The position numbers were made by a program, and so were the translations under genes. The notes under the pieces are model-generated. The model had not been told where the DNA came from, searched no databases, and saw only the letters and a program-made list of their open reading frames with translations. From an uncultured Gammaproteobacteria bacterium (GTDB lineage Bacteria; Pseudomonadota; Gammaproteobacteria; JAADHQ01), in contig CAMYJO010000006.1 in assembly GCA_947258755.1 (NCBI GenBank), positions 30,411 to 94,410 of the forward strand: a stretch of 64,000 nucleotides of DNA, read 5' to 3'. Shown here one piece after another: positions 48,532 through 58,517 of this stretch. The number at the start of each line of letters is the position of its first letter. Within the stretch, counting starts at the first letter, position 1.

Positions 48532-50046
48532 CTAACCTAAAAATAAGGTGTAAGCCTTATTGTCCTGCTCCAACCAGAATTCATAACCTAGCTGTTGCAG
48601 ATACTGATCGAAGCGCTCATGTTCATGTTCCGGCACCTGGATACCTGCTAATACCCGACCATAATCAGCACCATGATTGCGATAATGAAACATACTGATA
48701 TTCCAATTCTGTCCCATATGGGACAAAAACTTCAGTAAGGCACCTGGGCGCTCAGGAAACTGGAAGCGATAAACCAATTCATTTTCAACGCTGCCAGCAT
48801 GGCCGCCCACCATATAGCGGATATGAATTTTTGCCATTTCATTGTCCGTCATATCCAACACCGGATAGCCCATCGCCTGAAGCTGCTCGATGACCTCCAA
48901 TTTTTCCTCTTTTCCACCTCGTAACTGAATTCCGGCAAATATATGCGCATCATTGTCGTCTGCATAGCGATAATTAAACTCAGTGATGCCACGACGGGCA
49001 ATAGCATCACAAAATTTGAGAAAACTACCTGGTTTTTCCGGAATCGTCACCGCCAATAGCGCCTCACGCTGTTCGCCCAGCTCTGCCCTCTCCGCGACAT
49101 GCCGTAAACGGTCAAAATTGATATTGGCACCGCTATTGACTGCGATCAGGGTCTGCTCACTGACAGGCTGTTGTTGCAGGTATTTTTTCAGCCCGGCCAC
49201 AGCAAGCGCCCCGGCAGGTTCCGAGATCGAGCGGGTATCATCGTAGATATCCTTGATCGCAGCGCAGATTTCATCCGTCGATACCAGGATCATTTCATCC
49301 ACGCACTGTCGTGAGATGCGGAAGGTTTCTTCACCTACCTGACGCACGGCAACACCATCAGCGAAAATACCAACCTGTTCGAGCACTACCCGTTCCTGAT
49401 GGAATAATGCTTGCTGCATACAGGGGGCATCTTCCGGCTCTACGCCGATCACTTTTATATCCGGCCGAACATGTTTTATATAAGCCGACATACCGGCAAT
49501 CAGTCCACCTCCGCCCACGGGTATAAATATCGCATGGATATCATCACTGCACTGGTGCAAAACCTCCATTGCCACCGTACCCTGCCCGGCAATCACGTCC
49601 GGATCATCAAACGGATGTATAAACACCATACCCTGTTCTTCAATCAGGGCCTGACAATGCTCATAGGCCTCATCAAAGGTATCGCCATGTAAAACAATAC
49701 GGGCGCCGTAACTTTGTACTGCCTCTATCTTGATGCTGGGTGTCGTACATGGCATTACAATAGTAGCGCCTATACCCAGCTTGGATGCAGCCAGAGCAAC
49801 ACCCTGAGCATGGTTACCGGCTGAAGCCGCAATGACTCCACGCGCTTTTTCAGCCTGATCCAGCTGCACCATTTTGTTATAGGCACCTCGACATTTAAAG
49901 GAAAAAACCGGCTGGGTATCCTCGCGCTTCAGATAGATGTTACAACCCACCCTGCGGCTGAGCATTGGAGCCTTTTCAAGCGCAGTCTCCTTCGCCACAT
50001 CATAGACGCGTGCTTTAATAATCTTATCGATATACTTTTCAGTCAT
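48532..50046 (-). CDS. ilvA: Threonine ammonia-lyase, biosynthetic
   Basis: Deaminates threonine to 2-oxobutanoate, the committed step to isoleucine. PLP Lys51 is in FSFKCRGAYNKM and the phosphate-binding loop is PVGGGGLIAGM. Two C-terminal ACT-like regulatory domains (from about residue 328: ALLAVTIPEKPGSFLKF, and from about 423: VYRFQFPERPGALLKFL) indicate the allosteric, isoleucine-inhibited form. Length 504 aa is normal. Divergent from rpiA across 213 nt. Confidence 0.96.
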   Translation of the reverse strand: MTEKYIDKIIKARVYDVAKETALEKAPMLSRRVGCNIYLKREDTQPVFSFKCRGAYNKMVQLDQAEKARGVIAASAGNHAQGVALAASKLGIGATIVMPCTTPSIKIEAVQSYGARIVLHGDTFDEAYEHCQALIEEQGMVFIHPFDDPDVIAGQGTVAMEVLHQCSDDIHAIFIPVGGGGLIAGMSAYIKHVRPDIKVIGVEPEDAPCMQQALFHQERVVLEQVGIFADGVAVRQVGEETFRISRQCVDEMILVSTDEICAAIKDIYDDTRSISEPAGALAVAGLKKYLQQQPVSEQTLIAVNSGANINFDRLRHVAERAELGEQREALLAVTIPEKPGSFLKFCDAIARRGITEFNYRYADDNDAHIFAGIQLRGGKEEKLEVIEQLQAMGYPVLDMTDNEMAKIHIRYMVGGHAGSVENELVYRFQFPERPGALLKFLSHMGQNWNISMFHYRNHGADYGRVLAGIQVPEHEHERFDQYLQQLGYEFWLEQDNKAYTLFLG

Positions 50047-50259
50047 GGCGTAAAAGTAACAGTTTGCGACCTGATTGCCTAGCCCGTCTAATGCCGAAGC
50101 GAGCGCTCTAAAAACGCAGACCGAATCATCAGCACGAACTTTCTACAGTTCTACCCCCGCCTCAACATTAATAAATACAGAGTTATATCCGTAAAAAACA
50201 TGACAATCCACGCCCTCAGGCGTATCATTTTGCCAGTTTATTTATAATTGGAGCCTGAA

Positions 50260-50919
50260 ATGACACAGGATGAGCTTAAGAAAATGGTCGCACAGGCGGC
50301 GATCGAGTATGTCGTACCCGACACCATTATCGGTATTGGCACCGGTTCTACCGCCAACTTCTTCATTGATGCCCTGGCTGACATCAAACACACCATCGAA
50401 GGCACGGTGGCCAGCTCCGAAGCCAGCGCCGAACGCCTGCGTGGTCATGGCATCCAGGTGTACGACCTGAATTCAGTGGATCAGATATCGGTTTATATCG
50501 ATGGCGCCGACGAGAGCGATAACCACCTGCACCTGGTCAAGGGTGGCGGTGGCGCGCTGACGCGCGAGAAGATCGTCGCTGCCTGTAGCAAAAAGTTCGT
50601 CTGCATTGCAGACGACTCCAAACTAGTCGACGTCCTCGGTGAATTCCCATTGCCGGTCGAAGTCATTCCGATGGCCAGGAGCTTTGTCGGCCGTGAATTG
50701 GTCAAGCTGGGTGGCCGCCCCGTCTACCGCGAAGGTTTCGTCACCGATAACGGCAATGTCATCCTCGATGTGCATGACATGTCCATCGTTGATCCACGGA
50801 AACTGGAAAAACAACTGAATGACATTACCGGCGTGGTCACCAATGGTCTATTCGCGCTAAAACCGGCTGATGTACTGCTATTAGGTACCCAGGACGGGGT
50901 CAGAAAACTGGAAAGGTAA
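50260..50919 (+). CDS. rpiA: Ribose-5-phosphate isomerase A
   Basis: Interconverts ribose-5-P and ribulose-5-P in the pentose phosphate pathway. The start is at ATG 50260, with GGAG 7 nt upstream; the frame opens at a TTG four codons earlier. Motifs are [34 protein letters not shown] and the C-terminal [15 protein letters not shown]. Length 219 aa is normal. It is followed by a strong terminator and is monocistronic. Confidence 0.96.
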   Translation: MTQDELKKMVAQAAIEYVVPDTIIGIGTGSTANFFIDALADIKHTIEGTVASSEASAERLRGHGIQVYDLNSVDQISVYIDGADESDNHLHLVKGGGGALTREKIVAACSKKFVCIADDSKLVDVLGEFPLPVEVIPMARSFVGRELVKLGGRPVYREGFVTDNGNVILDVHDMSIVDPRKLEKQLNDITGVVTNGLFALKPADVLLLGTQDGVRKLER

Positions 50920-50935
50920 CAGTGATCTATCCAGT

Positions 50936-50965
50936 AGAAAAGGCCGGCTAAAGCCGGCCTTTTCT
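50936..50965 (+). terminator. Terminator after rpiA
   Basis: A perfect 14-bp stem (AGAAAAGGCCGGCT/AGCCGGCCTTTTCT) with a 2-nt apex between the arms, beginning 16 nt after the rpiA stop. A-rich and T-rich flanks on both sides make it potentially bidirectional. Confidence 0.9.
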
Positions 50966-51244
50966 GTTTACAGGCATAATACAAACGCTTGGTAAAATAT
51001 ATCCTAACAAAATTTGCGCCATCAAAGATGTCGGAAGTACTGTGCAATCTCGTACCTTTGCAAACTAATAGGCGAATCAGTTCTGGCATTGAATATACCT
51101 AGCATTTATTAATTAGCACATTAGCAAAATCTACATTTAACCTTTCCCCCAATAAGTCCTTTCTTGCTGGACCCCACTACGCTATGCTGGCCTTAAGGAC
51201 GCGATTCATCAGCTGAAATTAATTTTGATGATAGGGAGTTAAAA
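50966..51244. other. Gene-free gap before the oxidoreductase gene
   Basis: Within the 325-nt interval after rpiA I see only the rpiA terminator at its left end and the GATAGGGAG ribosome site at its right end. No ORF, repeat or RNA is recognisable. Confidence 0.5.
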
Positions 51245-52198
51245 ATGAAATCACTGCGTGCCGGAGTTGTTGGCGTTGGTTACCTGGGACAATATCATGC
51301 TCAGAAATACGCCACCCTGCCTGATATAGACCTGATCTGTGTGATTGATAAAGACCCGCAACGCGCCGATCATGTCGCCAAAACCTATAATACCCGCGCC
51401 TGTACCGACTACCACGAAATACTGGATCAACTCGATCTCGTGTCGATAGCCGTACCGACTGAATATCATTTTCAGGTGGCACACGATTTTCTCGATGCGG
51501 GCATATCTGTACTGCTTGAAAAACCGGTCACGAAAACGCCGGAGCAAGCGCAGGTCTTAATTGACCTTGCCAGGGACAAGCAGCTTGTGTTCCAGATCGG
51601 TCACCTGGAACGCTTTCATCCTGCCCTGCAAGCGATATGGCATGATCGTAACAATCCCGTTTTTATCGAAACCCACCGCTTGGCGCCTTTCAATATACGT
51701 GGGACCGACGTAGACGTGGTACTGGACTTGATGATCCATGACATTGATATCATCTTATCCATGGTCAACAGCCCCTTGATAGACATCCGCTCGGTAGGCA
51801 TACCTGTATTGACCTCGGCTATGGATATAGCCAACGCCCGCCTTGAGTTTGCCAACGGCTGTGTCGCCAACCTTACTGCCAGTCGTGTGAGTAACAAACA
51901 CATGCGCAAGGCTCGAATATTTCAACACAACAGTTATACCGCCATTGATTTCTTTGCACACAAAATAACTTACCACAAAACTTGCGACGACCTGGAAAAT
52001 CCCCTGGGTGACCAACCCATATGTATAGAAGAGCAAAGCTTTGAGGATGCCGATGGACTTATGGCGGAGATCCAGTCCTTTATTCGAGCGATTAGAGAAG
52101 GCCTTACTCCCATGGTAACAGGGGAAGATGGCAAACGTGCGCTCGAAGTAGCGCTGGAAATAAGCAGAAAAAACAGCGTCGCCGCCAACATAGCCTAG
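51245..52198 (+). CDS. Gfo/Idh/MocA oxidoreductase, probable UDP-GlcNAc 3-dehydrogenase (GnnA-like)
   Basis: A 317-residue NAD(P)-dependent oxidoreductase. It has an N-terminal Rossmann motif (GVVGVGYLGQYH), the family catalytic EKPV (VLLEKPVTK), GHLERFHPA and LDLMIHDIDI. The aminotransferase gene 41 nt downstream makes a dehydrogenase-transaminase pair. This matches GnnA-GnnB, which convert UDP-GlcNAc to UDP-GlcNAc3N for amide-linked lipid A (known from Acidithiobacillus and Leptospira). A surface-polysaccharide amino-sugar pathway is the alternative. Confidence 0.72.
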   Translation: MKSLRAGVVGVGYLGQYHAQKYATLPDIDLICVIDKDPQRADHVAKTYNTRACTDYHEILDQLDLVSIAVPTEYHFQVAHDFLDAGISVLLEKPVTKTPEQAQVLIDLARDKQLVFQIGHLERFHPALQAIWHDRNNPVFIETHRLAPFNIRGTDVDVVLDLMIHDIDIILSMVNSPLIDIRSVGIPVLTSAMDIANARLEFANGCVANLTASRVSNKHMRKARIFQHNSYTAIDFFAHKITYHKTCDDLENPLGDQPICIEEQSFEDADGLMAEIQSFIRAIREGLTPMVTGEDGKRALEVALEISRKNSVAANIA

Positions 52199-52239
52199 TA
52201 CATTACTAGCAGTGGATATCAGAACGGAGCTAATACTTT

Positions 52240-53343
52240 ATGAAAATACCGATGGTTGATCTCAAGCAACAGTATACTCATTTAAAAACCGAGATTGATT
52301 CAGCCGTGCTATCAGTACTGGATTCTGCCCACTTTATCCTTGGCCCTAATGTTAAAGCACTCGCTGCCGAGGTCGCCCAATACTGCAATGTAAAACATGC
52401 CATTCCTGTTGCATCCGGGACCGATGCCATTCACCTGGCGCTACTGGCCTGTGGTATAGGCGTTGGCGATGAGGTCATCACAACACCATTTACATTTATT
52501 GGCACTGCAGAAGCCATTAGCTATACCGGCGCAAAACCTGTCTTTGTTGATATTGAAGCGGATAGCTTTAACATTGACACCACCCAGATTGAAGCAGCCA
52601 TTACCCCGCAAACTCGTGCAATTGCCGCCGTGCATCTATTTGGTCAGCCGGCAAACCTGGATGCGCTGACTGAACTATGCCGCAGACATGATCTCAGGCT
52701 GATTGAGGACTGCGCGCAGTCATTTGGCGCACGCTACGATGACAGAATGACCGGATCCTTTGGTGACGTAGGATGCTTTTCTTTTTATCCGAGTAAGAAC
52801 CTGGGTGCCTATGGCGACGCCGGAATGGTCATCACTAACAACGACACTATTGCCGAGAAGGTCGATGTTTTACACAACCATGGCAGCGATGCGCCCTACA
52901 AACATAGCGTGATTGGCTACAATAGCAGACTCGATGAAATTCAGGCCGCGATTCTTCGCATCAAACTCAAGTACATCGATGAATTCAATAATGCGCGTCG
53001 AGAGCATGCAAGGCATTACAGCGAACGGCTAGCCAATAGCGACATTATTACCCCTGTCGAACAAGACAACAGAATGCATGTTTACCATCAGTATACGATC
53101 CGCAGTGAGCGCAGAGATGCCATCCACAAGGCGCTGACTGAAGCTGATATTGCATCAGCGGTTTTCTACCCTATCCCACTACACCAACAACCCGTCTATC
53201 AAAACGATTATCCAGGCCTATCAATGCCGGTAGCAGAACAAACCGCTAAACAGGTGCTGTCATTACCGATGTTTCCGGAACTCACTAATGCACAAATCGA
53301 TCATATCTGTGATGTCATGCTGGGATGTTTAGGGTCAGAGTAA
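52240..53343 (+). CDS. DegT/DnrJ/EryC1/StrS aminotransferase, probable GnnB-like
   Basis: A 367-residue sugar aminotransferase with PLP Lys186 in FSFYPSKNLGA, Asp157 in IEDCAQSFGA, the N-terminal MVDLKQQY and ASGTDAIHLAL (PLP phosphate binding). It probably aminates the 3-keto sugar made by the preceding gene. Acyl-ACP specificity of LpxA would have to match, but lpxA is not in the window. Because only two enzymes are present, a complete separate O-antigen pathway is less likely. Confidence 0.75.
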   Translation: MKIPMVDLKQQYTHLKTEIDSAVLSVLDSAHFILGPNVKALAAEVAQYCNVKHAIPVASGTDAIHLALLACGIGVGDEVITTPFTFIGTAEAISYTGAKPVFVDIEADSFNIDTTQIEAAITPQTRAIAAVHLFGQPANLDALTELCRRHDLRLIEDCAQSFGARYDDRMTGSFGDVGCFSFYPSKNLGAYGDAGMVITNNDTIAEKVDVLHNHGSDAPYKHSVIGYNSRLDEIQAAILRIKLKYIDEFNNARREHARHYSERLANSDIITPVEQDNRMHVYHQYTIRSERRDAIHKALTEADIASAVFYPIPLHQQPVYQNDYPGLSMPVAEQTAKQVLSLPMFPELTNAQIDHICDVMLGCLGSE

Positions 53344-53367
53344 AATGACTTACTTTAGCCGAAATAC

Positions 53368-53513
53368 CGGTCATTGCGAGCGACAGCGCGGCAATCTTTC
53401 AAAGCAGGCCTACGAGATCAAACCCCTTTTTAATAATTGGGATCAGGGTGCAGCAATATTTTGCTTTTCAACTCCGCTTCATAGAGATTGCCGCGCTACG
53501 CTCGCAATGACGG
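53368..53513. mobile_element. MITE-like element with 28-30-bp inverted ends
   Basis: Left end CGGTCATTGCGAGCGACAGC and right end (reverse) CGTCATTGCGAGCGTAGCG both continue into GCGGCAATCT, giving near-perfect ~28-bp terminal inverted repeats around ~85 bp of unrelated sequence. No ORF. Short palindromic elements beginning GTCATTGCGAG are scattered in many bacterial genomes. Confidence 0.75.
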
Positions 53514-53548
53514 GTTATTCTTAGGTTCCGAAAATTTTAAATCTTGCC

Positions 53549-55372
53549 TCACAACAACACCCGCTCTATACCACCCTGACTCACTTTACTAACAAAACTT
53601 TCCTGCCAGTCCTGGCCGAGCCTGTTTGCAGCAAGCTCAACGACAATGTATTCCGTGTCCAAACCGGTATCGTCGGCATAACGAGCCAGACCTTGCTGGC
53701 AGGCGGGGCATGAGGTCAGCAGTTTGACGTCATTGTTCTTTGCCGTGGCTTGACCTGTGAAAGACGCGATCCCTTTTTCCAGCTCTTCCTGTTTGCGGAA
53801 GCGTAACTGCGTGGAGATGTCCGGACGTGATACCGCCAGCGTCCCAGCCTCGCCACAACAGCGGTCGGACAGTTTGACCTCCTGCCCCATCAGGCTAGAG
53901 GCGACCTTAATTGGCGCATAGGTTTTCATTGGTGTGTGACAGGGGTCATGATACAGGTAATGGGTACCACTGGCCGTGTCCATGCTCATGCCTTTTTCCA
54001 TCAGGTATTCATGGATGTCCAGCAGACGACAACCGGGAAATATCTTTTCAAACTCGTATTGCAACAACTGGTCCATACAGGTGCCGCAGGAAACAATCAC
54101 GGTCTTGATATCCAGGTAGTTGAGGGTATTAGCGATCCGATGGAACAGCACTCGATTCTCGGTAGTGATCTTGTGGCCGCGGGTGTCATCGCCACCAGCG
54201 GTCTGCGGATAACCACAGCACAGGTAACCGGGCGGTAGTACGGTCTGCGCACCAGCCTCGTACAACATTGCCATGGTCGCCAGGCCGATCTGGCTGAACA
54301 GGCGTTCGGAACCACAACCAGGGAAATAAAACACCGCATCACTGTTATCTGTGTTCACACTCGGATTGCGTATGATCGGCACGGTTTTGTCGTCTTCCAG
54401 AGCCAGTATGGCGCGCATCGGTCGTGACGGTATTTTGCTTGGCATCGGTTTATCGATCAGATGCACAATCTGACTACCCAGCTTGGGTTTACCGGTGGTG
54501 ATTTGCGGGATCTTGCTGGCACCTTTGCGCAACATCGGTCGCAGTAACTTGTAGCCAAGACGTTGCAGGCCATAACCCCATTGCACCAGCCCCTTACGTA
54601 CCAGCTTGATGGCCAGCGGGTCCTTGATAAACAGGAACAACATTGATGCCCGTGTTGCCAGGTTGACGCGCTTTTTACCCTGCGCCGTAAGAATATTACG
54701 CATGCGCACCGATACATCACCAAAGTCGATATCCACCGGGCAAGGTGCCAGACATTTGTGGCAGACCGTACAGTGATCGGCGATATCGTTCATCTCGTCG
54801 AAATGACGGATCGATATGCCGCGTCGCGTCTGCTCTTCATACAGGAAGGCCTCAATGATCAGGCCGGTGGCGAGGATCTTGTTACGCGGCGAATAGGACA
54901 GGTTGGCACGCGGGATATGCGTGTTACACACCGGCTTGCACTTGCCACAACGCAGACAATGGCGAATGTCATCATTAAGATCGCCCAGTTCGCTGGCCTC
55001 AAGTATCAACGCCTCCTGCTGTAGCAGGCGCAATGACGGTGTATAGGCGTTTTCCAGCCCGGAATCCTTACGCAGCTTACCCGGGTTAAAACGATCCTGC
55101 GGATCGACCTGCTGCTTGTATTCGGCAAATCGGTCCAGGTACTCATCGGACAGGTACTGGATCTTGGTCAGGCCGATGCCATGCTCACCGGATATGACGC
55201 CGTCCAATGACACTGCCAGCTCCATGACCTGATCGACGACGCGCTCGGCCTCCTGCAACATCAGATAGTCATTGGAATTGACCGGAATATTGGTATGCAC
55301 ATTGCCGTCACCGGAACACCCGACTGGAACGGATGCCTTTATGTATCTTATCGAACTGCTCTCGTATTGCAT
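53549..55372 (-). CDS. C-terminal part of a frameshifted FAD-linked oxidase/Fe-S oxidoreductase (DUF3683-type)
   Basis: Continuation, in another frame, of the gene at 55308-57374. True homology begins at [10 protein letters not shown] (about 55312 downward); the first ~20 codons of this ORF are out-of-frame sequence of the upstream part. It holds the end of the FAD-oxidase C domain ([11 protein letters not shown]), two ferredoxin-like [4Fe-4S] motifs ([11 protein letters not shown] and [11 protein letters not shown]), and two CCG cysteine-rich domains ([22 protein letters not shown]). Intact, the protein would be ~1,290 aa, related to D-lactate/glycolate dehydrogenases. Confidence 0.8.
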   Translation of the reverse strand: MQYESSSIRYIKASVPVGCSGDGNVHTNIPVNSNDYLMLQEAERVVDQVMELAVSLDGVISGEHGIGLTKIQYLSDEYLDRFAEYKQQVDPQDRFNPGKLRKDSGLENAYTPSLRLLQQEALILEASELGDLNDDIRHCLRCGKCKPVCNTHIPRANLSYSPRNKILATGLIIEAFLYEEQTRRGISIRHFDEMNDIADHCTVCHKCLAPCPVDIDFGDVSVRMRNILTAQGKKRVNLATRASMLFLFIKDPLAIKLVRKGLVQWGYGLQRLGYKLLRPMLRKGASKIPQITTGKPKLGSQIVHLIDKPMPSKIPSRPMRAILALEDDKTVPIIRNPSVNTDNSDAVFYFPGCGSERLFSQIGLATMAMLYEAGAQTVLPPGYLCCGYPQTAGGDDTRGHKITTENRVLFHRIANTLNYLDIKTVIVSCGTCMDQLLQYEFEKIFPGCRLLDIHEYLMEKGMSMDTASGTHYLYHDPCHTPMKTYAPIKVASSLMGQEVKLSDRCCGEAGTLAVSRPDISTQLRFRKQEELEKGIASFTGQATAKNNDVKLLTSCPACQQGLARYADDTGLDTEYIVVELAANRLGQDWQESFVSKVSQGGIERVLL

Positions 55373-57374
55373 CCAGTTCGCGACCGGAGAAAATCGCCTT
55401 CAACGGTCTCTCGATCTCCTGGCGATAGGAGATCCTGAGATCACGACGTAGTAGCAATTGCAGGATCGTATCACCGTCCTGTAGGTCACCGGCATGACTA
55501 TCGCCGAGTATGGACTGATATGCACGAGCATCATCATCAAGATGATCCAGCAATGCCTGCCAGCGCTCACTGACCGTCTGAATATGTTCGCGTGCCGCCT
55601 GTTTCTTACCCTCGATTATGGCCGTGTTCTCTGCACTGTCCTGATATTCTTCATGCGCGTGCACCTCGCGCATATCGGTCGACAAATAGTCCCGCACCGC
55701 CTCGGTCATGGCCAGTTTATTGCGAATGGACTGGATAATGTTGATGCGCTCTATACCTTCACTGTAATCGCCGAGACGATCCAGTGGGATCACCACATCC
55801 TCATTGATCTTGAACGCATTGGTATGGGCAGCAATCGCGGCCGTGCGCGAACGATCCAGCCAGAAGCGCTTGCGCGCCTCGGGACTGACCGCAACAAAAC
55901 CCTCGGCATCGCGTGCATTGGCCATGCGCACGACCTCAGACGCAGCCGCGGCTACGGTATCTTCATCATCACCGGCGATATCGATTAATAACACCATCTT
56001 CGGTAATTCCTGTCGCGCGGCCTTGGTACTGTAGTTAACGGCGCGCACATAACGCTCATCAAGATGCTCAAGGCCGGACAACTCGACACCATCATGTTGG
56101 TCCAGGTAGTCCTTGGTCTCAACGATCGCGGGCACTGCCTTACGCATATCGGCACCGAAAAACTCCAGGCAGACAGTACGGGTAAATTTAGCCATGCGGT
56201 GCAGGATAAAGACCGCCGAGGTAATCAGTCCGTCACAACCTTCCTTTTGAATTCCCGGCAGACCGGACAGGAATTTGTCGGTGACATCCTTACCCAAGCC
56301 CTGCTTGCGCAAGTGTTGGCCGGGTATCTGTAATAATTCGGGTTCGGCTTCGAGGGTCTTGCCATCGGCCTGGTAGCGACTGATGCGAAACTGCACCCTA
56401 TCCTGCAAATGAATCTTGCCGAGGTTATGGTTGATGCGTTCCACTTCCAGCCATTTAGCATCCGGCGTCACCATACGCCATGACACCAGGTTATCCAGCG
56501 TCGTGCCCCAGAGTACGGCTTTTTTACCGCCCGCATTCATCGATACATTACCGCCAATTGTGCAGGCATCTTGTGAGGTTGGGTCGACGGCGAACATCAG
56601 ACTATTGCTCTCGGCCAGCTCCGACACCCGGCGGGTGACGACACCGGCCTCGGCACGCACGATGGGCACCTGTGACTCCAGGCCATGCAATTGGCGCATT
56701 TCCACCTGACCGAGTGCTTCGAGCTTTTCAGTATTGATGACGGCACTGTTTTCATCTAACGGCACGGCGCCGCCTGTATAACCAGTGCCACCACCGCGTG
56801 GAATCACCGACAGGCCCAGATCGAAACAGGTCGCCACCACCCTGGCCATCTCGGCTTCACTGTCCGGGCTGATGACGACAAAGGGATAGGCTACACGCCA
56901 GTCTGAGGCATCGGTCACATGTGCCACCCGCGCCAGACCACCGAAATCAATATTGTCCTTGCGCGTTACTTTCAATAAACGCCTAAGCGCTTTCTGACGT
57001 AGGTTTTTTTGTTGCGGGAAGTATTGCTGAAAGGAAGCGACGGCATGACGTGCCGCCGTTGCCAGACTCAGGACCTTGTCATTACCGGCGGCACGGGCGA
57101 CGATCTGGTCCAGCCGGTGCTGCAAGGCATGCGTCAGGGAATCCAGGCGTTTCGGGTTCTCCAGCAAATCATCCTGGATAAACGGGTTTCGCACCACGAT
57201 CCACATATCACCTAGCACTTCAAACAACATACGCGCCGACTGTCCTGTCTGGCGCGCACCTCGCAGTGTGTTAATGACGTCCCACATCTCCTCGCCAAGA
57301 AAACGGATGACAATCTCGCGATCGGAGAAAGACGTATAGTTATAAGGGATTTCGCGCAGTCGAGTCGTGGTCAT
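55308..57374 (-). CDS. N-terminal part of a frameshifted FAD-linked oxidase (DUF3683-type)
   Basis: A 688-codon ORF with an N-terminal DUF3683-like region, a PCMH FAD-binding domain ([35 protein letters not shown]), and most of the FAD-oxidase C domain. It ends abruptly after [12 protein letters not shown] with a TGA (55308-55310), exactly where family members continue into an H-x-GDGN-x-H motif. The GDGN half is in the next frame. I infer a short deletion of about 20 nt that shifts frame and removes the conserved His. The encoded enzyme is probably inactive unless this is a sequence error. Confidence 0.82.
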   Translation of the reverse strand: MTTTRLREIPYNYTSFSDREIVIRFLGEEMWDVINTLRGARQTGQSARMLFEVLGDMWIVVRNPFIQDDLLENPKRLDSLTHALQHRLDQIVARAAGNDKVLSLATAARHAVASFQQYFPQQKNLRQKALRRLLKVTRKDNIDFGGLARVAHVTDASDWRVAYPFVVISPDSEAEMARVVATCFDLGLSVIPRGGGTGYTGGAVPLDENSAVINTEKLEALGQVEMRQLHGLESQVPIVRAEAGVVTRRVSELAESNSLMFAVDPTSQDACTIGGNVSMNAGGKKAVLWGTTLDNLVSWRMVTPDAKWLEVERINHNLGKIHLQDRVQFRISRYQADGKTLEAEPELLQIPGQHLRKQGLGKDVTDKFLSGLPGIQKEGCDGLITSAVFILHRMAKFTRTVCLEFFGADMRKAVPAIVETKDYLDQHDGVELSGLEHLDERYVRAVNYSTKAARQELPKMVLLIDIAGDDEDTVAAAASEVVRMANARDAEGFVAVSPEARKRFWLDRSRTAAIAAHTNAFKINEDVVIPLDRLGDYSEGIERINIIQSIRNKLAMTEAVRDYLSTDMREVHAHEEYQDSAENTAIIEGKKQAAREHIQTVSERWQALLDHLDDDARAYQSILGDSHAGDLQDGDTILQLLLRRDLRISYRQEIERPLKAIFSGRELDAIREQFDKIHKGIRSSRVFR

Positions 57375-57460
57375 GGTGGATGTATATTAGCATATTAAAG
57401 AAAGGATTTAATCGGATCGGGAGAATATCCCTAGCCGAAGACCCTCCTTGCCAGAGCATA

Positions 57461-57610
57461 TGTGGGAGCGGCCCTTGGCCGCGAAATTCGTGTAGCGAGT
57501 GACGAGTAGCTAGTGGCTAGAAAAAGACCATGATTTTCGCTCTGTTTTACCTCGCTACTAGCTACTCGTCACTCGCTACTGTTTTATCGCGGCCAAGGGC
57601 CGCTCCCACA
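57461..57610. mobile_element. Palindromic ~150-bp repeat element, copy 1
   Basis: Outer inverted ends TGTGGGAGCGGCCCTTGGCC...GGCCAAGGGCCGCTCCCACA are REP-like. Inside, a second inverted repeat is built from TAGCGAGTGACGAGTAGCTA and its complement around GAAAAAGACC. A near-identical copy in opposite orientation lies at 58250-58399. No ORF; a MITE/REP-type element. Confidence 0.85.
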
Positions 57611-57624
57611 AAAAAAATACATAC

Positions 57625-57650
57625 TGTGGGAGCGCGCCCTTGGCCGCGAT
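57625..57650. repeat. Solo half-element (REP)
   Basis: TGTGGGAGCG followed by CGCCCTTGGCCGCGAT is a single REP-like end of the adjacent 150-bp element, 15 nt beyond its right edge. The rest of the gap to 57741 contains nothing I recognise. Confidence 0.75.
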
Positions 57651-57741
57651 TGCTATCCTTACGGAACCTGCCTAGTGTCGAAAGCCTGACCGTATAGCCC
57701 TCTCCTGCTCAATACGCAAAAACTCTGAAACCTAAATCATT

Positions 57742-58161
57742 CTAGGTAAGCAAATACAGCAACACCCCGTAACGTGCCGCCTTGCCGACCAGGATCATCA
57801 GCCCGCAAATCAACCAGTGCATACGCAACCACCCGGCAACCACACACAGTGGATCACCGACAACCGGCAACCATGACAACAGCAAAATCGGACTACCCCA
57901 ACGCTGTATCCAGGCCAACGCGCGCAGCTGACCCGGCTTGACCAGCTTTTGTGCCGGGTAACGATACGCAATCCAGTAACCTAACAACCAGGATGTCATC
58001 CCCCCCAAGGTATTGCCGACACTGGCCACCCATAACAATTGTTGCCATGGATACTCCTGCTGGGTCGCCATATAAACCAACACCGCCTCGGAACCACCCG
58101 GAAATAAGGTAGAGGAAATAAAGGCGCTAACAAACAGCCCGATCAATGAGTAATCATCCAT
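57742..58161 (-). CDS. YqaA/VTT-family membrane protein
   Basis: A ~139-residue inner-membrane protein of the YqaA branch of the SNARE-associated/VTT (DedA-related) family. Features are FVSAFISSTLFPGGSEAVLVY near the N-terminus, ASVGNTLGGMTSWLLGYW, and RWGSPILLLSWLPVVGDPLC with the conserved G-x-PLC loop. Four or so TM segments. The start is placed at ATG 58161, where homology begins (frame open to 58191). VTT proteins act as lipid scramblases or transporters; the substrate is unknown. The gene is bracketed by inverted copies of the 150-bp repeat. Confidence 0.85.
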   Translation of the reverse strand: MDDYSLIGLFVSAFISSTLFPGGSEAVLVYMATQQEYPWQQLLWVASVGNTLGGMTSWLLGYWIAYRYPAQKLVKPGQLRALAWIQRWGSPILLLSWLPVVGDPLCVVAGWLRMHWLICGLMILVGKAARYGVLLYLLT

Positions 58162-58249
58162 TGATCCATGATAACAAAAATCTACTCGCAATCTTGGATC
58201 AAGAAAAATAGATTCGGATCAGGCTAATAAAGCTGGTCAGGCATTTACT

Positions 58250-58399
58250 GTAGGAGCGGTCCCTTGGCCGCGATAAGACAGTAGCGAGTGGCTAGGGGCT
58301 AGTAGCGAGGTAAGCAGAATGAAAATCCTGGTCTTTTTCTAGCCACTAGCTACTCGTCACTAGCTACGTGAATTTCGCGGCCAAGGGACCGCTCCTACA
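58250..58399. mobile_element. Palindromic ~150-bp repeat element, copy 2 (inverted)
   Basis: Ends GTAGGAGCGGTCCCTTGGCC...GGCCAAGGGACCGCTCCTAC. Its reverse complement aligns with the copy at 57461-57610 across the whole interior (AGCTAGTGGCTAGAAAAAG, GATTTTC, ACCTCGCTACTAGC). The outer arms carry compensated base changes, T-A for G-C, that preserve the hairpin. Confidence 0.85.
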
Positions 58400-58468
58400 T
58401 TGAATGACAAGCTTCGCGTCTGCCCTTTTATCTTTCCCCTTGTACCTTTACCCTGCCTCACAAAAACA

Positions 58469-58491
58469 AACGGGGCCAAAAGGCCCCGTTC
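58469..58491 (-). terminator. Terminator of porin gene 1
   Basis: On the minus strand AACGGGGCC/GGCCCCGTT with a TTTT loop is followed by a U-rich tract (TTGTTTTTG), 27 nt past the stop codon. Confidence 0.88.
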
Positions 58492-58517
58492 AATTGATAC
58501 CACTTTATTTGGTTTTA

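Noticed and set aside
57461..58399. Composite transposon around yqaA
   Set aside because: The flanking elements carry no transposase and no target duplication is visible, so I call them MITE/REP elements only.
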